This document shows positions 24,083 through 32,039 of a stretch of DNA of 37,295 nucleotides, one piece after another. Position numbers and translations under genes: made by a program. Below the pieces are notes generated by a model that saw only the letters and a program-made list of their open reading frames with translations, was not told the DNA's origin and did not search any database. The stretch is from Acidobacteriota bacterium (lineage in GTDB: Bacteria; Acidobacteriota; Thermoanaerobaculia; Gp7-AA8): NCBI GenBank assembly GCA_019247495.1, contig JAFAOU010000154.1, forward strand, positions 1 to 37,295, given 5' to 3'. Within the stretch, counting starts at the first letter, position 1, and each line of letters starts with the position of its first letter.

Positions 24083-24102
24083 GGCGGGATATACTTCCCG
24101 CC
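24083..24102 (+). promoter_or_regulatory. Hairpin with -10-like loop before M15-like gene
   Basis: GGCGGGA-TATACT-TCCCGCC is a perfect 7-bp palindrome around TATACT and ends exactly at the ATG at 24103. TATACT at 24090-24095 would be a good -10 and would place transcription start at or next to the ATG, giving a leaderless mRNA. It could also be an operator or a structure that blocks initiation. Observed palindrome; function inferred. Confidence 0.4.
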
Positions 24103-24612
24103 ATGCCTACAGAGAACAATATCGTCTTCGGTCCGAACGCGAAGTCATCCGACGTCACGTCGTACTCCCTCGGCGTTCTCCGCGATGTCATGACCGCGGC
24201 TAACGTCGCGAAGCTGATCATCTCCAGCACGCAGCGCAGTCCCGCCGATCAGGCGCGGGTGATGTTCAACAATCTCGAGACGCAGGGCATCGCGGCGCAG
24301 CGGCGGCTGTACAAAGCGCCGGGGCAGGCCGTCATCGACGTCTACGAAGCAGGCAAAGCGGCGGGGAAGACGTCCGACGCCATCAAGGCAGCGATGACGG
24401 CGAAGATCAACGAGCTTGGTCCGATGAACGTCTCCCATCACGCCGCCGATCCGAAGCTGCTCAACGTCTTCGACGTCGCGCCGTCATCGGTGGCCGACGT
24501 CAACGCGTTCCAGGCTGCCGTGAAAAAAGACGCGCGCGTCTCGAAGTTCCTGACGCCGCCGAACGATCCCGGCCTTCACTTCGAGATCCCACAACCCGAC
24601 GACGCCGCCTAG
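24103..24612 (+). CDS. Peptidase M15-like protein
   Basis: A 169-aa protein with no signal peptide. The central part shows VSHHAADPKLLNVFDV followed about 45 residues later by GLHFEIPQ. This matches the order of metal ligands in the M15 D-Ala-D-Ala carboxypeptidase/endolysin fold (S-x-H ... D ... H-F-E), and IISSTQRSPADQA is placed like the family's N-terminal strand. Related proteins cut peptidoglycan cross-links or are phage-type lysins. The absence of an export signal makes a wall target uncertain. It converges with fabH, whose end is one base away. The domain call is moderate. Confidence 0.6.
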   Translation: MPTENNIVFGPNAKSSDVTSYSLGVLRDVMTAANVAKLIISSTQRSPADQARVMFNNLETQGIAAQRRLYKAPGQAVIDVYEAGKAAGKTSDAIKAAMTAKINELGPMNVSHHAADPKLLNVFDVAPSSVADVNAFQAAVKKDARVSKFLTPPNDPGLHFEIPQPDDAA

Positions 24613-24613
24613 T

Positions 24614-25675
24614 TCAAGCTCTGTAGAGCGCGGCGCCCCAGTGCAGGCCGGAGCCGAGGGCGGTGAAGCAGACCAGCATGCCGGGCTTGACCCGGCCGTC
24701 GGCGACGCACTCGTGATAGAGGATCGGCAGCGTGCCGGCGGTCGTGTTGCCGTAGCGTTCGATGTTGTGCGGCACGCGGTCGGCTCCGAGGCCGAGCTGT
24801 TTGGCAACGCCTTCCACGATGCGCAGGTTGGCCTGGTGGATCAAGAGCACGTCGATGTCCGACACGCTCACGCCTGACGCAGCGCAGACCTCGCGCACCG
24901 ACTCCGGCATCTTCGACAGCGCCTGGCGGAAGACTTCGCGGCCATCCATGTCGGGGATGATGTCGCCATCGTCGATCTGCTTGTGCGTGACGAACGGGCG
25001 GAGGCGGAAGCCGATACCGCGCGTGTAGAGCGCTTCGATGTTCGAGCCATTCGTGTAGAGCTTCGAGGCCAGAAATCCGCGGCCATTGTCGTCCATCGCT
25101 TCGACGACCACCGCGCCGGCGCCGTCTCCGAAAAGGACCACGCGATCTCGGATCTTCGTGTTGTCCTCGCGCTCCTTGGCGGTGACCTCGCGGTCTTCCA
25201 GGCCGATGGTCGTATCCCAGCCGTTCTGCCACGGCATGAACGGCGTGTGGACGTCGCCGCCGATGAGCAGGATTCGCGCGTACTTGCCGCTGCGGATCAG
25301 CGAGTCGGCGAGGTCGAGACCGTAGAGAAAGCCGGAGCACTGCTGGCGGATGTCGAACGCCGGCATCGACTCGCGAAAGCCCATCTTTGCCTGAACGACG
25401 GGGCCGTTGCCGGGAAAGAAATGGTCAGGCGTCATCGTCGCGAAGATCAGCGCGTCGATGTCGTCCTGCGTCCGCCCGGCGGCCTTCATCGCCGCCTCGG
25501 CGGCCATCATGCCGAGGTCCGACGAGGACTGACCGGGATCGGCGTAGTGGCGTCGCGTGATGCCGCTGCGCGTTTGAATCCACTCGTCGCTCGTGTCCAT
25601 GATGCGGGCGAGCTTTTCGTTCGGAACGACGTTCTTCGGGATGCCGATCCCGCTGCCGGTGATCACGCTTCTCAT
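24614..25675 (-). CDS. fabH: 3-oxoacyl-ACP synthase III (KAS III/FabH family)
   Basis: A 353-aa thiolase-fold condensing enzyme. The catalytic triad is visible: Cys113 in RQQCSGFLYGL, His280 in LLIHQANLRI and Asn310 in ERYGNTTAG. The glycine-rich GDGAGAVVVE and the terminal ALGSGLHWGAALYR are typical. It is about 35 residues longer than E. coli FabH owing to insertions around 150-180 and 225-250, so a role in a specialised acyl chain (polyketide or branched fatty acid) is possible. Housekeeping initiation of fatty acid synthesis is the default reading. ATG at 25675; divergent from a small lipoprotein gene. Confidence 0.88.
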   Translation of the reverse strand: MRSVITGSGIGIPKNVVPNEKLARIMDTSDEWIQTRSGITRRHYADPGQSSSDLGMMAAEAAMKAAGRTQDDIDALIFATMTPDHFFPGNGPVVQAKMGFRESMPAFDIRQQCSGFLYGLDLADSLIRSGKYARILLIGGDVHTPFMPWQNGWDTTIGLEDREVTAKEREDNTKIRDRVVLFGDGAGAVVVEAMDDNGRGFLASKLYTNGSNIEALYTRGIGFRLRPFVTHKQIDDGDIIPDMDGREVFRQALSKMPESVREVCAASGVSVSDIDVLLIHQANLRIVEGVAKQLGLGADRVPHNIERYGNTTAGTLPILYHECVADGRVKPGMLVCFTALGSGLHWGAALYRA

Positions 25676-25709
25676 CGATGCGGGAGCATACACGGCTCGG
25701 TGCTTGCTT

Positions 25710-25728
25710 CTCCGAACGTAATCGGAGG
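25710..25728 (+). promoter_or_regulatory. Hairpin that covers the Shine-Dalgarno of the lipoprotein gene
   Basis: CTCCGA-ACGTAA-TCGGAG forms a 6-bp stem whose right arm includes the GGAGG used for the ATG at 25734. It could limit translation. A stem this short can arise by chance. Confidence 0.25.
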
Positions 25729-25733
25729 TTCCC

Positions 25734-26066
25734 ATGAAGCGACTCACCACATTTGCGATCGTTTTCCTGGCGCTGGCGTGCATGCAGAAGCAGCCGGACG
25801 GGACGTATCGCATCACGAACGACACCTCGAATGCGGCGAAGAAGGCGCACGACAACGCCGCGAAATCGGGCGATGAGATCAAGAAAGCGACCGAAGACCT
25901 CGGCAAGTCCGACGCCGTGCAGAAGATGAAAAACGGCTCGGTCGAATTGGGCCGCGGCGTCAAAGAAGGACTCGGACAGGTGGCGCAGAAAGCGGGCGCC
26001 GGTCTGCAGAAAGCGGGCAAGAAAGCCGAGGACGACGTGAAGAAGACGGACACGCAGAAGCACTGA
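25734..26066 (+). CDS. Small lipoprotein with amphipathic Lys/Ala repeats
   Basis: A 110-aa exported protein. MKRLTTFAIVFLALAC is a signal peptide ending in a probable lipidated cysteine (Cys16). The mature part is very hydrophilic, almost all helix-forming, with 11-residue-like repeats rich in Lys, Ala, Asp and Gly (KKAHDNAAKSGDEIKKATED, then GQVAQKAGAGLQKAGKKAED). This resembles LEA-like or apolipoprotein-like amphipathic helices that lie on membranes. No enzyme motif. Good GGAGG Shine-Dalgarno. Function unknown; a surface or stress role is plausible. Confidence 0.75.
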   Translation: MKRLTTFAIVFLALACMQKQPDGTYRITNDTSNAAKKAHDNAAKSGDEIKKATEDLGKSDAVQKMKNGSVELGRGVKEGLGQVAQKAGAGLQKAGKKAEDDVKKTDTQKH

Positions 26067-26100
26067 CCAGGTTTCGATGCGGCCGTCGGTGCGGGCGCTG

Positions 26101-26295
26101 TCATCCTGATCCGCCGGAGCCGCGTAGCCGAAGGCGAAGCGGCGCAGGACGGTGAAGGATCTCAAGATGCGCGAATCCAGCCGGAGCCGCCTAACGCTTA
26201 CCGCGGATTCAACGCATTTCTCGTAACTTGAGATCCTTCACCGTCCTTCGCGACTTCGGCGCTGCGCGCCTACGCGCTCCGGCGGATCAGGATGA
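26101..26295. repeat. TCATCCTGA-type long inverted repeat, copy 1
   Basis: The outer arms TCATCCTGATCCGCCGGAG (26101-26119) and its reverse complement (26277-26295) are perfect, and GGACGGTGAAGGATCTCAAG (26147-26166) pairs perfectly with 26228-26247. The middle part of each arm is degenerate. The whole could fold into a stem of about 67 bases with a loop of about 60. It fills the gap between the small lipoprotein and speA. A second copy is at 36990-37137. Confidence 0.85.
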
Positions 26296-26346
26296 CAAAA
26301 ACGCGCAATACCCTTGGCCGCTCCTTGTTCTATTCTTCCCAAACTG

Positions 26347-28287
26347 ATGGAAGCGCAGCCTGAACAGTTCGATGAACAGCCGCCGTGGACGGTGGACGAT
26401 TCGTCGTCGCTGTACATGATCGATCGCTGGGGCACCGGCTACTTCGATGTGAATCCTGCCGGCGATCTCACGGTCGCGCCGCTGCAGGAAGGCGGCATCG
26501 CCGTTCCGATCATCGACGTGCTTCGCGAGGCGCAGGCGCTCAACCTCAACTCTCCGTTGCTGATCCGGTTTCAGGATCTGCTGCGGCATCGCGTCGAGAC
26601 GCTCAACGGCGCGTTCAACGACGCCATCGCCGAGCACAGATATCGCGGCTCGTACCGCGGCGTCTTTCCGATCAAGGTCAATCAGCTTCGCGAAGTCGTC
26701 GAAGAGATCCTCGATGCCGGGCGGCCCTTCAACTACGGGCTCGAAGTCGGATCGAAGCCGGAGATGTTCGCCGGACTGGCCATTCACAACGATCCCGAAG
26801 CGCTGCTGGTTTGCAACGGGTACAAGGACAACGGCTTCATCCGCATGGCGCTTCTCGGACGCAAGCTGGGGAAGAAAGTCATCCTCATCGCGGAGAAACT
26901 TTCGGAAGTCCGGGCCATCACGAAGATCGCGGCGGAGATGAACGTCGAGCCGTGGATCGGAATGCGCGTGCGCCTGCTGTCGAAGGGAAAAGGGAAGTGG
27001 GCGACCTCCGGCGGCGAGCACGCCAAGTTCGGGCTGTCGACCTCCGAAATCCTCGAAGCGATCGAGATCCTGCGCGAGGCGAAGATGGAGTCGGCATTCA
27101 AGCTCCTCCACTTCCACATCGGCTCGCAGATTCCGGACATCCTCACCATCAAGCGGGCCGTGCGCGAGGCGGCCATGTACTACGCCAAGCTGCACAAGCT
27201 CGGACATCCGCTCGAATATCTCGACGTCGGCGGCGGTCTGGCCATCGACTACGACGGCTCGCGTTCCGAGTTCCACTCGTCGATGAACTACACGCTCGAC
27301 GAGTACGCCAGCGACATCATCTACAACGTCATGGATGTGTGCGATGACGAGAAAGTGCCGCATCCGAACATCGTCTCGGAGTCGGGCCGCGCCATCGTCG
27401 CGCACCATTCCGTGCTCGTCGTGCAGGCCTTCGGCGCGATCGAGAAGACGCCCATCGAGCCGCGCGCCGTACGCGCCAGCGATCACAAACTGACGCGCGA
27501 AATCCTGGAGATCGACCGCGACCTCAGCCCCGACAACGTCAACGAAGCGTGGCACGACCTGCAGCAGATCAAGGAGCAGTCGCAGCAGATGTTCGAGCTC
27601 GGCCTGTTGCCGCTGGACGTCAAGGCGCGCATCGAAACGCTCTACTGGGAAATCGCCGAGAAGCTCCAGAGCATCATCACGCACATGGATCCGGATGAAG
27701 TCCCTGAGGATCTGCGCACGCTCAACATCGAACTGGCCGATCAGCACATCTGCAACTTCTCCGTCTTCCAGTCATTGCTCGATCATTGGGCGCTCGGGCA
27801 GCTCTTTCCGATCGTTCCGATCCATCGCCTGAATGAGAGGCCGCAACTCGAATCGACGCTGGTCGACATCACCTGCGACTCCGATGGCAAGGTTTCGAAG
27901 TACATCGACCGCAACGACGTCCGCGAAACGCTCCCGCTCCACGAGCTTCGCGACGGCGCCCCCTACTACCTCGGCATCTTCCTGACCGGCGCCTATCAGG
28001 ACATCATGGGCGACCTCCACAATCTCTTCGGGCGCGTCAACGAGGTTCACGTCTTCCTCGACGCAGACGAAGAGAGCGGCTTCTACATCGAGGAAGAGAT
28101 CGCCGGCAACACCATCGGCGAGGTGTTGGCCATGACGCAGTACGACTGGCGCGACCTGGAGAAGCGGATGAAGGCCCAGATCGATGCCGCGATCAAGCAG
28201 GACATCCTCCGCCCGAACGAGGGGATGCGCCTGCTTCAGGAATTCGAGCGCGGGCTCAAGGATCATACCTATCTCAGCATTGAATAA
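26347..28287 (+). CDS. speA: Biosynthetic arginine decarboxylase
   Basis: A 646-aa PLP enzyme that turns arginine into agmatine for polyamine synthesis. The start is the ATG at 26347 (MEAQPEQFDEQPPWTVDDSS), which fits the family. The Schiff-base lysine is Lys110 in RGVFPIKVNQLREVV. Other landmarks are NYGLEVGSKPE, AKFGLSTSEI, LLHFHIGSQI, YLDVGGGLAIDYDG, NIVSESGRAIVAHHSVLV and the late GAYQDIMGDLHNLFG with the substrate-site Asp. The size and domain order match SpeA of other bacteria (about 630-660 aa). A long open frame on the opposite strand is a codon-bias shadow. Confidence 0.96.
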   Translation: MEAQPEQFDEQPPWTVDDSSSLYMIDRWGTGYFDVNPAGDLTVAPLQEGGIAVPIIDVLREAQALNLNSPLLIRFQDLLRHRVETLNGAFNDAIAEHRYRGSYRGVFPIKVNQLREVVEEILDAGRPFNYGLEVGSKPEMFAGLAIHNDPEALLVCNGYKDNGFIRMALLGRKLGKKVILIAEKLSEVRAITKIAAEMNVEPWIGMRVRLLSKGKGKWATSGGEHAKFGLSTSEILEAIEILREAKMESAFKLLHFHIGSQIPDILTIKRAVREAAMYYAKLHKLGHPLEYLDVGGGLAIDYDGSRSEFHSSMNYTLDEYASDIIYNVMDVCDDEKVPHPNIVSESGRAIVAHHSVLVVQAFGAIEKTPIEPRAVRASDHKLTREILEIDRDLSPDNVNEAWHDLQQIKEQSQQMFELGLLPLDVKARIETLYWEIAEKLQSIITHMDPDEVPEDLRTLNIELADQHICNFSVFQSLLDHWALGQLFPIVPIHRLNERPQLESTLVDITCDSDGKVSKYIDRNDVRETLPLHELRDGAPYYLGIFLTGAYQDIMGDLHNLFGRVNEVHVFLDADEESGFYIEEEIAGNTIGEVLAMTQYDWRDLEKRMKAQIDAAIKQDILRPNEGMRLLQEFERGLKDHTYLSIE

Positions 28288-28354
28288 CACCGGAATGGGT
28301 CTCTGCCGCGAGGCGTTAACTTCCGACGAACAATCAACCAGACAGGAGATGCAG

Positions 28355-29287
28355 ATGCGTAGAAAATTCGCCGTCGCCGTGCTGGCGATCATGGCTGTGG
28401 CTGGCAGCGCGTTCGCGGGCGAAGAAGCCCGGATGGCCGGAAAGATCACTGACGCTGCGACGAACAAGCCGATTCCGAACGCCGTCATCACCATCGACGC
28501 GACTGCGGGCCACACCGTCCACAAAGAGTTCAAGGCGGACAAGGACGGCACGTACCGCTTCCTCATCCTTGACGGCACACTCACCTACAAGTTCACGTAC
28601 AAGGCCGACGGCTATGCGCCGGCCGAGTACACGCTCAAACCGAAGCTCGGTGAGGTCACCACCAAAGACGTAGCGCTGGAGTCGGGTTCCGCCGCCCCCG
28701 CGCCTGCTGCGGGTGCCCCCGCGGCTGCGGCGAAAGCGAATCCGGCCGTGCTTGCATTCAACGAAGGCGCCGCACTCGCGAACGACGGCAAACTTCCCGA
28801 AGCCATCGCCAAGATGGAGGAAGCAGTCGCCGCGAAGCCTGACCTTACGGCCGGCTACGAAGCGCTCGCCAAGCTGTATCTCCGAACGAAGAATTACGAC
28901 AAAGCCATCGAACGCGCCAACAAAGCGCTCGAGGTCGACACCGACAACCAGGACATGTTCAGCGTCCTGCATCAGGCATACACGGCGAAGGGCGACAAGA
29001 CCAAGGCAGCCGAGTATCAGAAGAAGCTTCCCGCCGACGCCGTGGCGATGTTCAACGAAGCGGCCCGGCTCATCAACGCAAGCAAGGACAGCGAAGCGGA
29101 ACCTCTCCTGAAGGGAGCGATCGCAGCGAACGACAAGTTCGCGCCGGCCTACTACGAGCTCGGCATGCTGTATGTAAGGACGCAGAAGAACGCCGACGCC
29201 AAGACGAACCTCCAGAAGTACCTGGAGCTCGAACCGACCGGCAAGGACGCCGCCACGGCGAAAGAGATGCTGAATTACGTGAAGTGA
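28355..29287 (+). CDS. Exported TPR protein with carboxypeptidase-regulatory-like domain
   Basis: A 310-aa protein. AGGAG six bases upstream selects the ATG at 28355 over the ATG at 28349. The signal peptide is MRRKFAVAVLAIMAVAGSAFA. Residues 25-105 fit a beta-sandwich of the carboxypeptidase regulatory-like type (GKITDAATNKPIPNAVITID, DGTYRFLILDG). After an Ala/Pro linker (about 110-125) come tetratricopeptide repeats: FNEGAALANDGKLPEAIAKM, YEALAKLYLRTKNYDKAIER, and YYELGMLYVRTQKNADAKTN. It probably acts as a periplasmic scaffold. A Rho-independent terminator follows. Confidence 0.85.
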   Translation: MRRKFAVAVLAIMAVAGSAFAGEEARMAGKITDAATNKPIPNAVITIDATAGHTVHKEFKADKDGTYRFLILDGTLTYKFTYKADGYAPAEYTLKPKLGEVTTKDVALESGSAAPAPAAGAPAAAAKANPAVLAFNEGAALANDGKLPEAIAKMEEAVAAKPDLTAGYEALAKLYLRTKNYDKAIERANKALEVDTDNQDMFSVLHQAYTAKGDKTKAAEYQKKLPADAVAMFNEAARLINASKDSEAEPLLKGAIAANDKFAPAYYELGMLYVRTQKNADAKTNLQKYLELEPTGKDAATAKEMLNYVK

Positions 29288-29318
29288 AACAACTTCACCA
29301 ATTCGATATGACAACCTG

Positions 29319-29350
29319 ACGGGGGGCGGAAACGCTCCCCGTTCTGTTTT
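29319..29350 (+). terminator. Rho-independent terminator
   Basis: ACGGGGGGCG-GAAA-CGCTCCCCGT forms a 10-bp stem (one G-U pair) with a GAAA tetraloop, then TCTGTTTT. It lies 31 bases after the TPR gene stop. Confidence 0.9.
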
Positions 29351-29388
29351 AACGATCGTGCGTACCTTTCGAAATGGAGATCGACGTC

Positions 29389-29850
29389 ATGCGTAACGCG
29401 TTCACTTTTGCAGCTCTCCTGATCGCCGCGGCTTGCAGCAGCGGGACCCAACTGTCCCAAAACGCCGCGCATATCCCGGAGCCCGAGATTACGATCATCA
29501 GCCGCTCGGACCTGACGAACGTACCGACGGTCGCTTCGGGCGTCGCAGCCAACTTCGAATTTCGAATCATGAATCAGGCTGATATCCCGATCACGCTCCG
29601 GCGGATCGACCTCGACACGCTCGGCGGAGGCGGCATCGCCATCCAGGCCAAGAACCGGCCATACAACATCGTCATCGAGCCGCACACGTCGCAATCAGCG
29701 GAATTCGTGACCACGGCCTACATCAATGATCCGAGCAACTACAGCGGACGTTCGCCCATTCAGATCCGAGCGGTCGCGCTGTTTGACTCGTCCGCGGGAA
29801 GCCTGCAGAAAATCGTGCAACAGCAGGTCAGGCCGGAAGGTTCGGACTAG
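29389..29850 (+). CDS. Putative lipoprotein, beta-rich
   Basis: A 153-aa protein. GGAG seven bases upstream supports the ATG at 29389. The N-terminus MRNAFTFAALLIAAACSSG is a signal sequence with a probable lipidated Cys16. The mature part is predicted beta-rich, with FEFRIMNQADIPITLRRIDL and a VIEPHTSQSAEFVTTAYI stretch, similar in feel to Ig-like or LEA-2-like domains that bind or decorate the cell surface. I do not recognise a named family. The stop overlaps the end of the convergent regulator gene by four bases. Confidence 0.75.
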   Translation: MRNAFTFAALLIAAACSSGTQLSQNAAHIPEPEITIISRSDLTNVPTVASGVAANFEFRIMNQADIPITLRRIDLDTLGGGGIAIQAKNRPYNIVIEPHTSQSAEFVTTAYINDPSNYSGRSPIQIRAVALFDSSAGSLQKIVQQQVRPEGSD

Positions 29851-30557
29851 GAGCCAGCGGGATGGTGGGGCAGCTCGCTCTCGAGCTGGAACTCCCACTT
29901 CGTCGCGTCGATCGGCTCGTTCGCGTAGATGTGGAAGACGCAACGTCCGGCGCCGGCCTGGAACGTCTCGTCGCGTTCGACGCGAACACCGAGGAGCCGC
30001 GTGAGCGCGTTGACCGAAACGCTGCATAGCGCGGGGCGCCGCATGGCCGTATTGAAGAACGGGCAATTGCGCTCGACGAGCAGGAACCCGTCATCGACTT
30101 TCTCGCTGGTCATGTACGGATCGGCCGACGCATAAAGGCCCTTGAGCGCTTCCACTTTGTCTTCCAGCGGGATGCCCTGCAGCGTCTTCCCCTCGACCGC
30201 GACGCGATCGTCGCAAACGCGCTTGAGCACGCGCACAGCCGCGTCAGGCCCGAGCTCCTCGGCGACCGCATCGATGACGGCGACGTTGAGCAGGTCATAG
30301 CTCTTCGGAAAGAGATGGTCACCTGCCTCGGTGAGGTTGTAGCGTGTGGCCGGCCGGCCGGTCCTTCCGCGTTCGTCGCCGCGCGCCACGCGCGACTCGA
30401 TCCATCCTTCGCGCTGAAGCTGCAGCAGCTGCTGTCGCACTGCTTCGCCCGTGAGCTGCAACTGATAGGCGAGCTGCGCGATCGTGGATGGTCCCTGGCG
30501 TTTGAGCGCGAGGAGGATGGCGCGGCGACTGTCGGGAAGCTGGTCTACGGTAATGAT
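29847..30557 (-). CDS. SufR-like Fe-S transcriptional regulator
   Basis: The core is a DeoR/ArsR-like winged helix (LPDSRRAILLALKRQGPSTI, then GEAVRQQLLQLQREGWIESR and GRPATRYNLTEAG) followed by an effector domain with C-x12-C-x27-C: NCPF, then PALCSVSVN and GRCVFHI. That cysteine spacing is typical of SufR-type regulators with an Fe-S cluster. The frame has no ATG, GTG or TTG close to the domain. AGGAG at 30569-30565 points to ATC (30557) or ATT (30554) as start, giving about 236 aa. An upstream TTG at 30602 is the conventional alternative, but it would lie inside the promoter. No suf genes are adjacent. Probably autoregulated through the palindrome at 30588-30617. Confidence 0.8.
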   Translation of the reverse strand: MITVDQLPDSRRAILLALKRQGPSTIAQLAYQLQLTGEAVRQQLLQLQREGWIESRVARGDERGRTGRPATRYNLTEAGDHLFPKSYDLLNVAVIDAVAEELGPDAAVRVLKRVCDDRVAVEGKTLQGIPLEDKVEALKGLYASADPYMTSEKVDDGFLLVERNCPFFNTAMRRPALCSVSVNALTRLLGVRVERDETFQAGAGRCVFHIYANEPIDATKWEFQLESELPHHPAGS

Positions 30558-30587
30558 GGCTTGGCTCCTGGTGAAGCGTGGAAACGA

Positions 30588-30617
30588 AACATTGGAGTCC
30601 AATACTCCGATTGTCAA
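30588..30617 (-). promoter_or_regulatory. Promoter/operator of the SufR-like gene
   Basis: On the minus strand TTGACA (30617-30612) is followed, after 18 bases, by AATGTT. The spacer holds two overlapping palindromes: GGAGT-CCAAT-ACTCC (30594-30608) and ATTGGA-G-TCCAAT (30591-30603). A palindrome between -35 and -10 is the usual place for a repressor site, and the divergent transglutaminase gene (30661) could share it. Sequence observed; regulation inferred. Confidence 0.5.
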
Positions 30618-30660
30618 GAGGCTGCTTGCAAATGTTTGGTCGGATAGACTGCGCTCCACC

Positions 30661-31635
30661 ATGCGCAAGCTCTTTTTCCTCCTCCTCGCGGCCGCCGCTC
30701 TTCCGCTGTTCGCCTCGGACAAAACGTTCAACGCGACCTATGTCGCCACGATCAAAGACGTTCCTGCGGGCCTGAAAAAGATGACCGTGTGGATTCCGCT
30801 GCCGGTCAGCCGCGGCGGTCAGACCATCAGCGACGTCCGCATCGATTCGCCTTTGCAATGGATGCAGACCTCGGAAGGCGCATTCGGCGACCGCTACGCG
30901 TACGCGAAGGTCTGGAATCCGCCGGCCGGCGATTTCATGGTCAAGGTGCACTTCCGCGGAACACGCAATGAAGTGACGACGGCCAAGCTGGCCGAGACGC
31001 GCGCGTCGAAAGCGGATCTCGCCCGCGCGCTGCGGCCGGACAAACTCGTCACGATTTCGCCGCGCGTGAAGAAACTGGCGAACGAAGTCACCGCCGGAAA
31101 AACGGGGACGGTCGACCAGGCGCACGCGATCTACGATTACCTGCTGGCGACGATGAAGTACGACAAGACCATCCCGGGATGGGGCCACGGCGACACGGAG
31201 CGCGCCTGCGACATCAAAGCCGGCAACTGCACGGACTTTCATTCGCTCTTCATGTCGATGGCGCGCGCGAAAGGGATTCCGGCGCGCTTCGTCATCGGCT
31301 TCCCCATGACCTCCGATCACGGCACGGTCACCGGCTACCACTGCTGGGCGGAGTTCTACGTGAAGGGCAAAGGCTGGATTCCGGTCGATCCGTCAGAAGC
31401 GTCGAAGTCGACGGATGCCACACGCCGCGCCTACCTCTTCGGCAACCTCGATCCCGACCGCGTCCAGTTCACGATGGGCCGCGACCTGGTCCTATCGCCG
31501 CCGACCGCCGAACCGCTCAACTACTTCATCTACCCGCACGCCGAGGCGGATGGGAAGGAAGTAGGCACGCCGGCCATCGCGCTCGAGTACACGACCGTGC
31601 CGGCAGTGCCGAAGACGGCGTCCATCCGCAGATGA
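30661..31635 (+). CDS. Exported transglutaminase-like protein
   Basis: A 324-aa protein starting at the ATG at 30661, with signal peptide MRKLFFLLLAAAALPLFA. The N-terminal part (20-120) is a beta-sandwich. A transglutaminase-like papain fold follows with an intact triad: Cys190 in KAGNCTDFHSLFMSMAR, His227 in GYHCWAEFYV and Asp243 in WIPVDPSEA. Bacterial members are often proteases or hydrolases rather than cross-linkers. The last residues (SIRR) and stop lie in a dispersed palindrome (31623-31663). Divergent from the SufR-like regulator, which may control it. Confidence 0.88.
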   Translation: MRKLFFLLLAAAALPLFASDKTFNATYVATIKDVPAGLKKMTVWIPLPVSRGGQTISDVRIDSPLQWMQTSEGAFGDRYAYAKVWNPPAGDFMVKVHFRGTRNEVTTAKLAETRASKADLARALRPDKLVTISPRVKKLANEVTAGKTGTVDQAHAIYDYLLATMKYDKTIPGWGHGDTERACDIKAGNCTDFHSLFMSMARAKGIPARFVIGFPMTSDHGTVTGYHCWAEFYVKGKGWIPVDPSEASKSTDATRRAYLFGNLDPDRVQFTMGRDLVLSPPTAEPLNYFIYPHAEADGKEVGTPAIALEYTTVPAVPKTASIRR

Positions 31636-31663
31636 CGCGCTAAATCTGCGTCACCCGCGGATG
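31623..31663. repeat. CATCCGCAGATGACGC palindrome
   Basis: CATCCGCAGATGACGC (31623-31638) pairs with 31648-31663 (14 of 16 positions) around a 9-base loop. Both convergent genes end inside it: TGA at 31633-31635 on the plus strand and TAG at 31642-31640 on the minus strand. It shares the core ATCCGCAGAT with elements at 1552 and 19361. Confidence 0.75.
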
Positions 31664-31996
31664 AAGACTCCTGCCATAACGTTGCGTCGCCCATCCGACG
31701 ATGGCGCCGACGATCGAGCCGGGCAGCATGATTTCGAAGTAGTAGCCGTGCTGCATCGCGGCCACGCCGTACGCCAGCAGCGCGCCGACGAATAGTCCGA
31801 AGGCGATGCCCCACGCCACCGACTGCACCTTGCGAGCGAACCAGCCCGCGGCGATGCCGGCGATCATCCCTTTGATGGTCGAGCCGATGACGATGCCGAT
31901 GATTCCGTCGCGCACCGCGGGGGTGAACCACGCCGTCGCGCCGTCGACTGCGCCGAGGATGGCGCCGAGCAGAAGTCCTACGAGAATCTTGTTCAT
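31640..31996 (-). CDS. Small glycine-rich membrane protein
   Basis: A 118-aa protein with three or four hydrophobic helices rich in Gly and Ala: ILVGLLLGAILGAVDG, IIGIVIGSTIKGMIAGIAAG, WGIAFGLFVGALLAYGVAAM and IMLPGSIVGAIVGWA. The spacing of small residues is that of glycine-zipper membrane proteins. A strong GGAGG precedes the ATG. The C-terminal residues (about RSLHPRVTQI) are encoded by the palindromic repeat and probably have no role. No named family recognised; function unknown. Confidence 0.75.
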   Translation of the reverse strand: MNKILVGLLLGAILGAVDGATAWFTPAVRDGIIGIVIGSTIKGMIAGIAAGWFARKVQSVAWGIAFGLFVGALLAYGVAAMQHGYYFEIMLPGSIVGAIVGWATQRYGRSLHPRVTQI

Positions 31997-32039
31997 GGTG
32001 TTCCTCCGAAGAGCGTATTCAACGTTCGCCGCGAATCCT

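Noticed and set aside
26287..27747. Open frame of 486 codons on the minus strand across speA
   Set aside because: It lies antisense to a clear speA; the product is Arg/Asp/Val-rich without motifs, as expected for the complement of GC-rich coding sequence.
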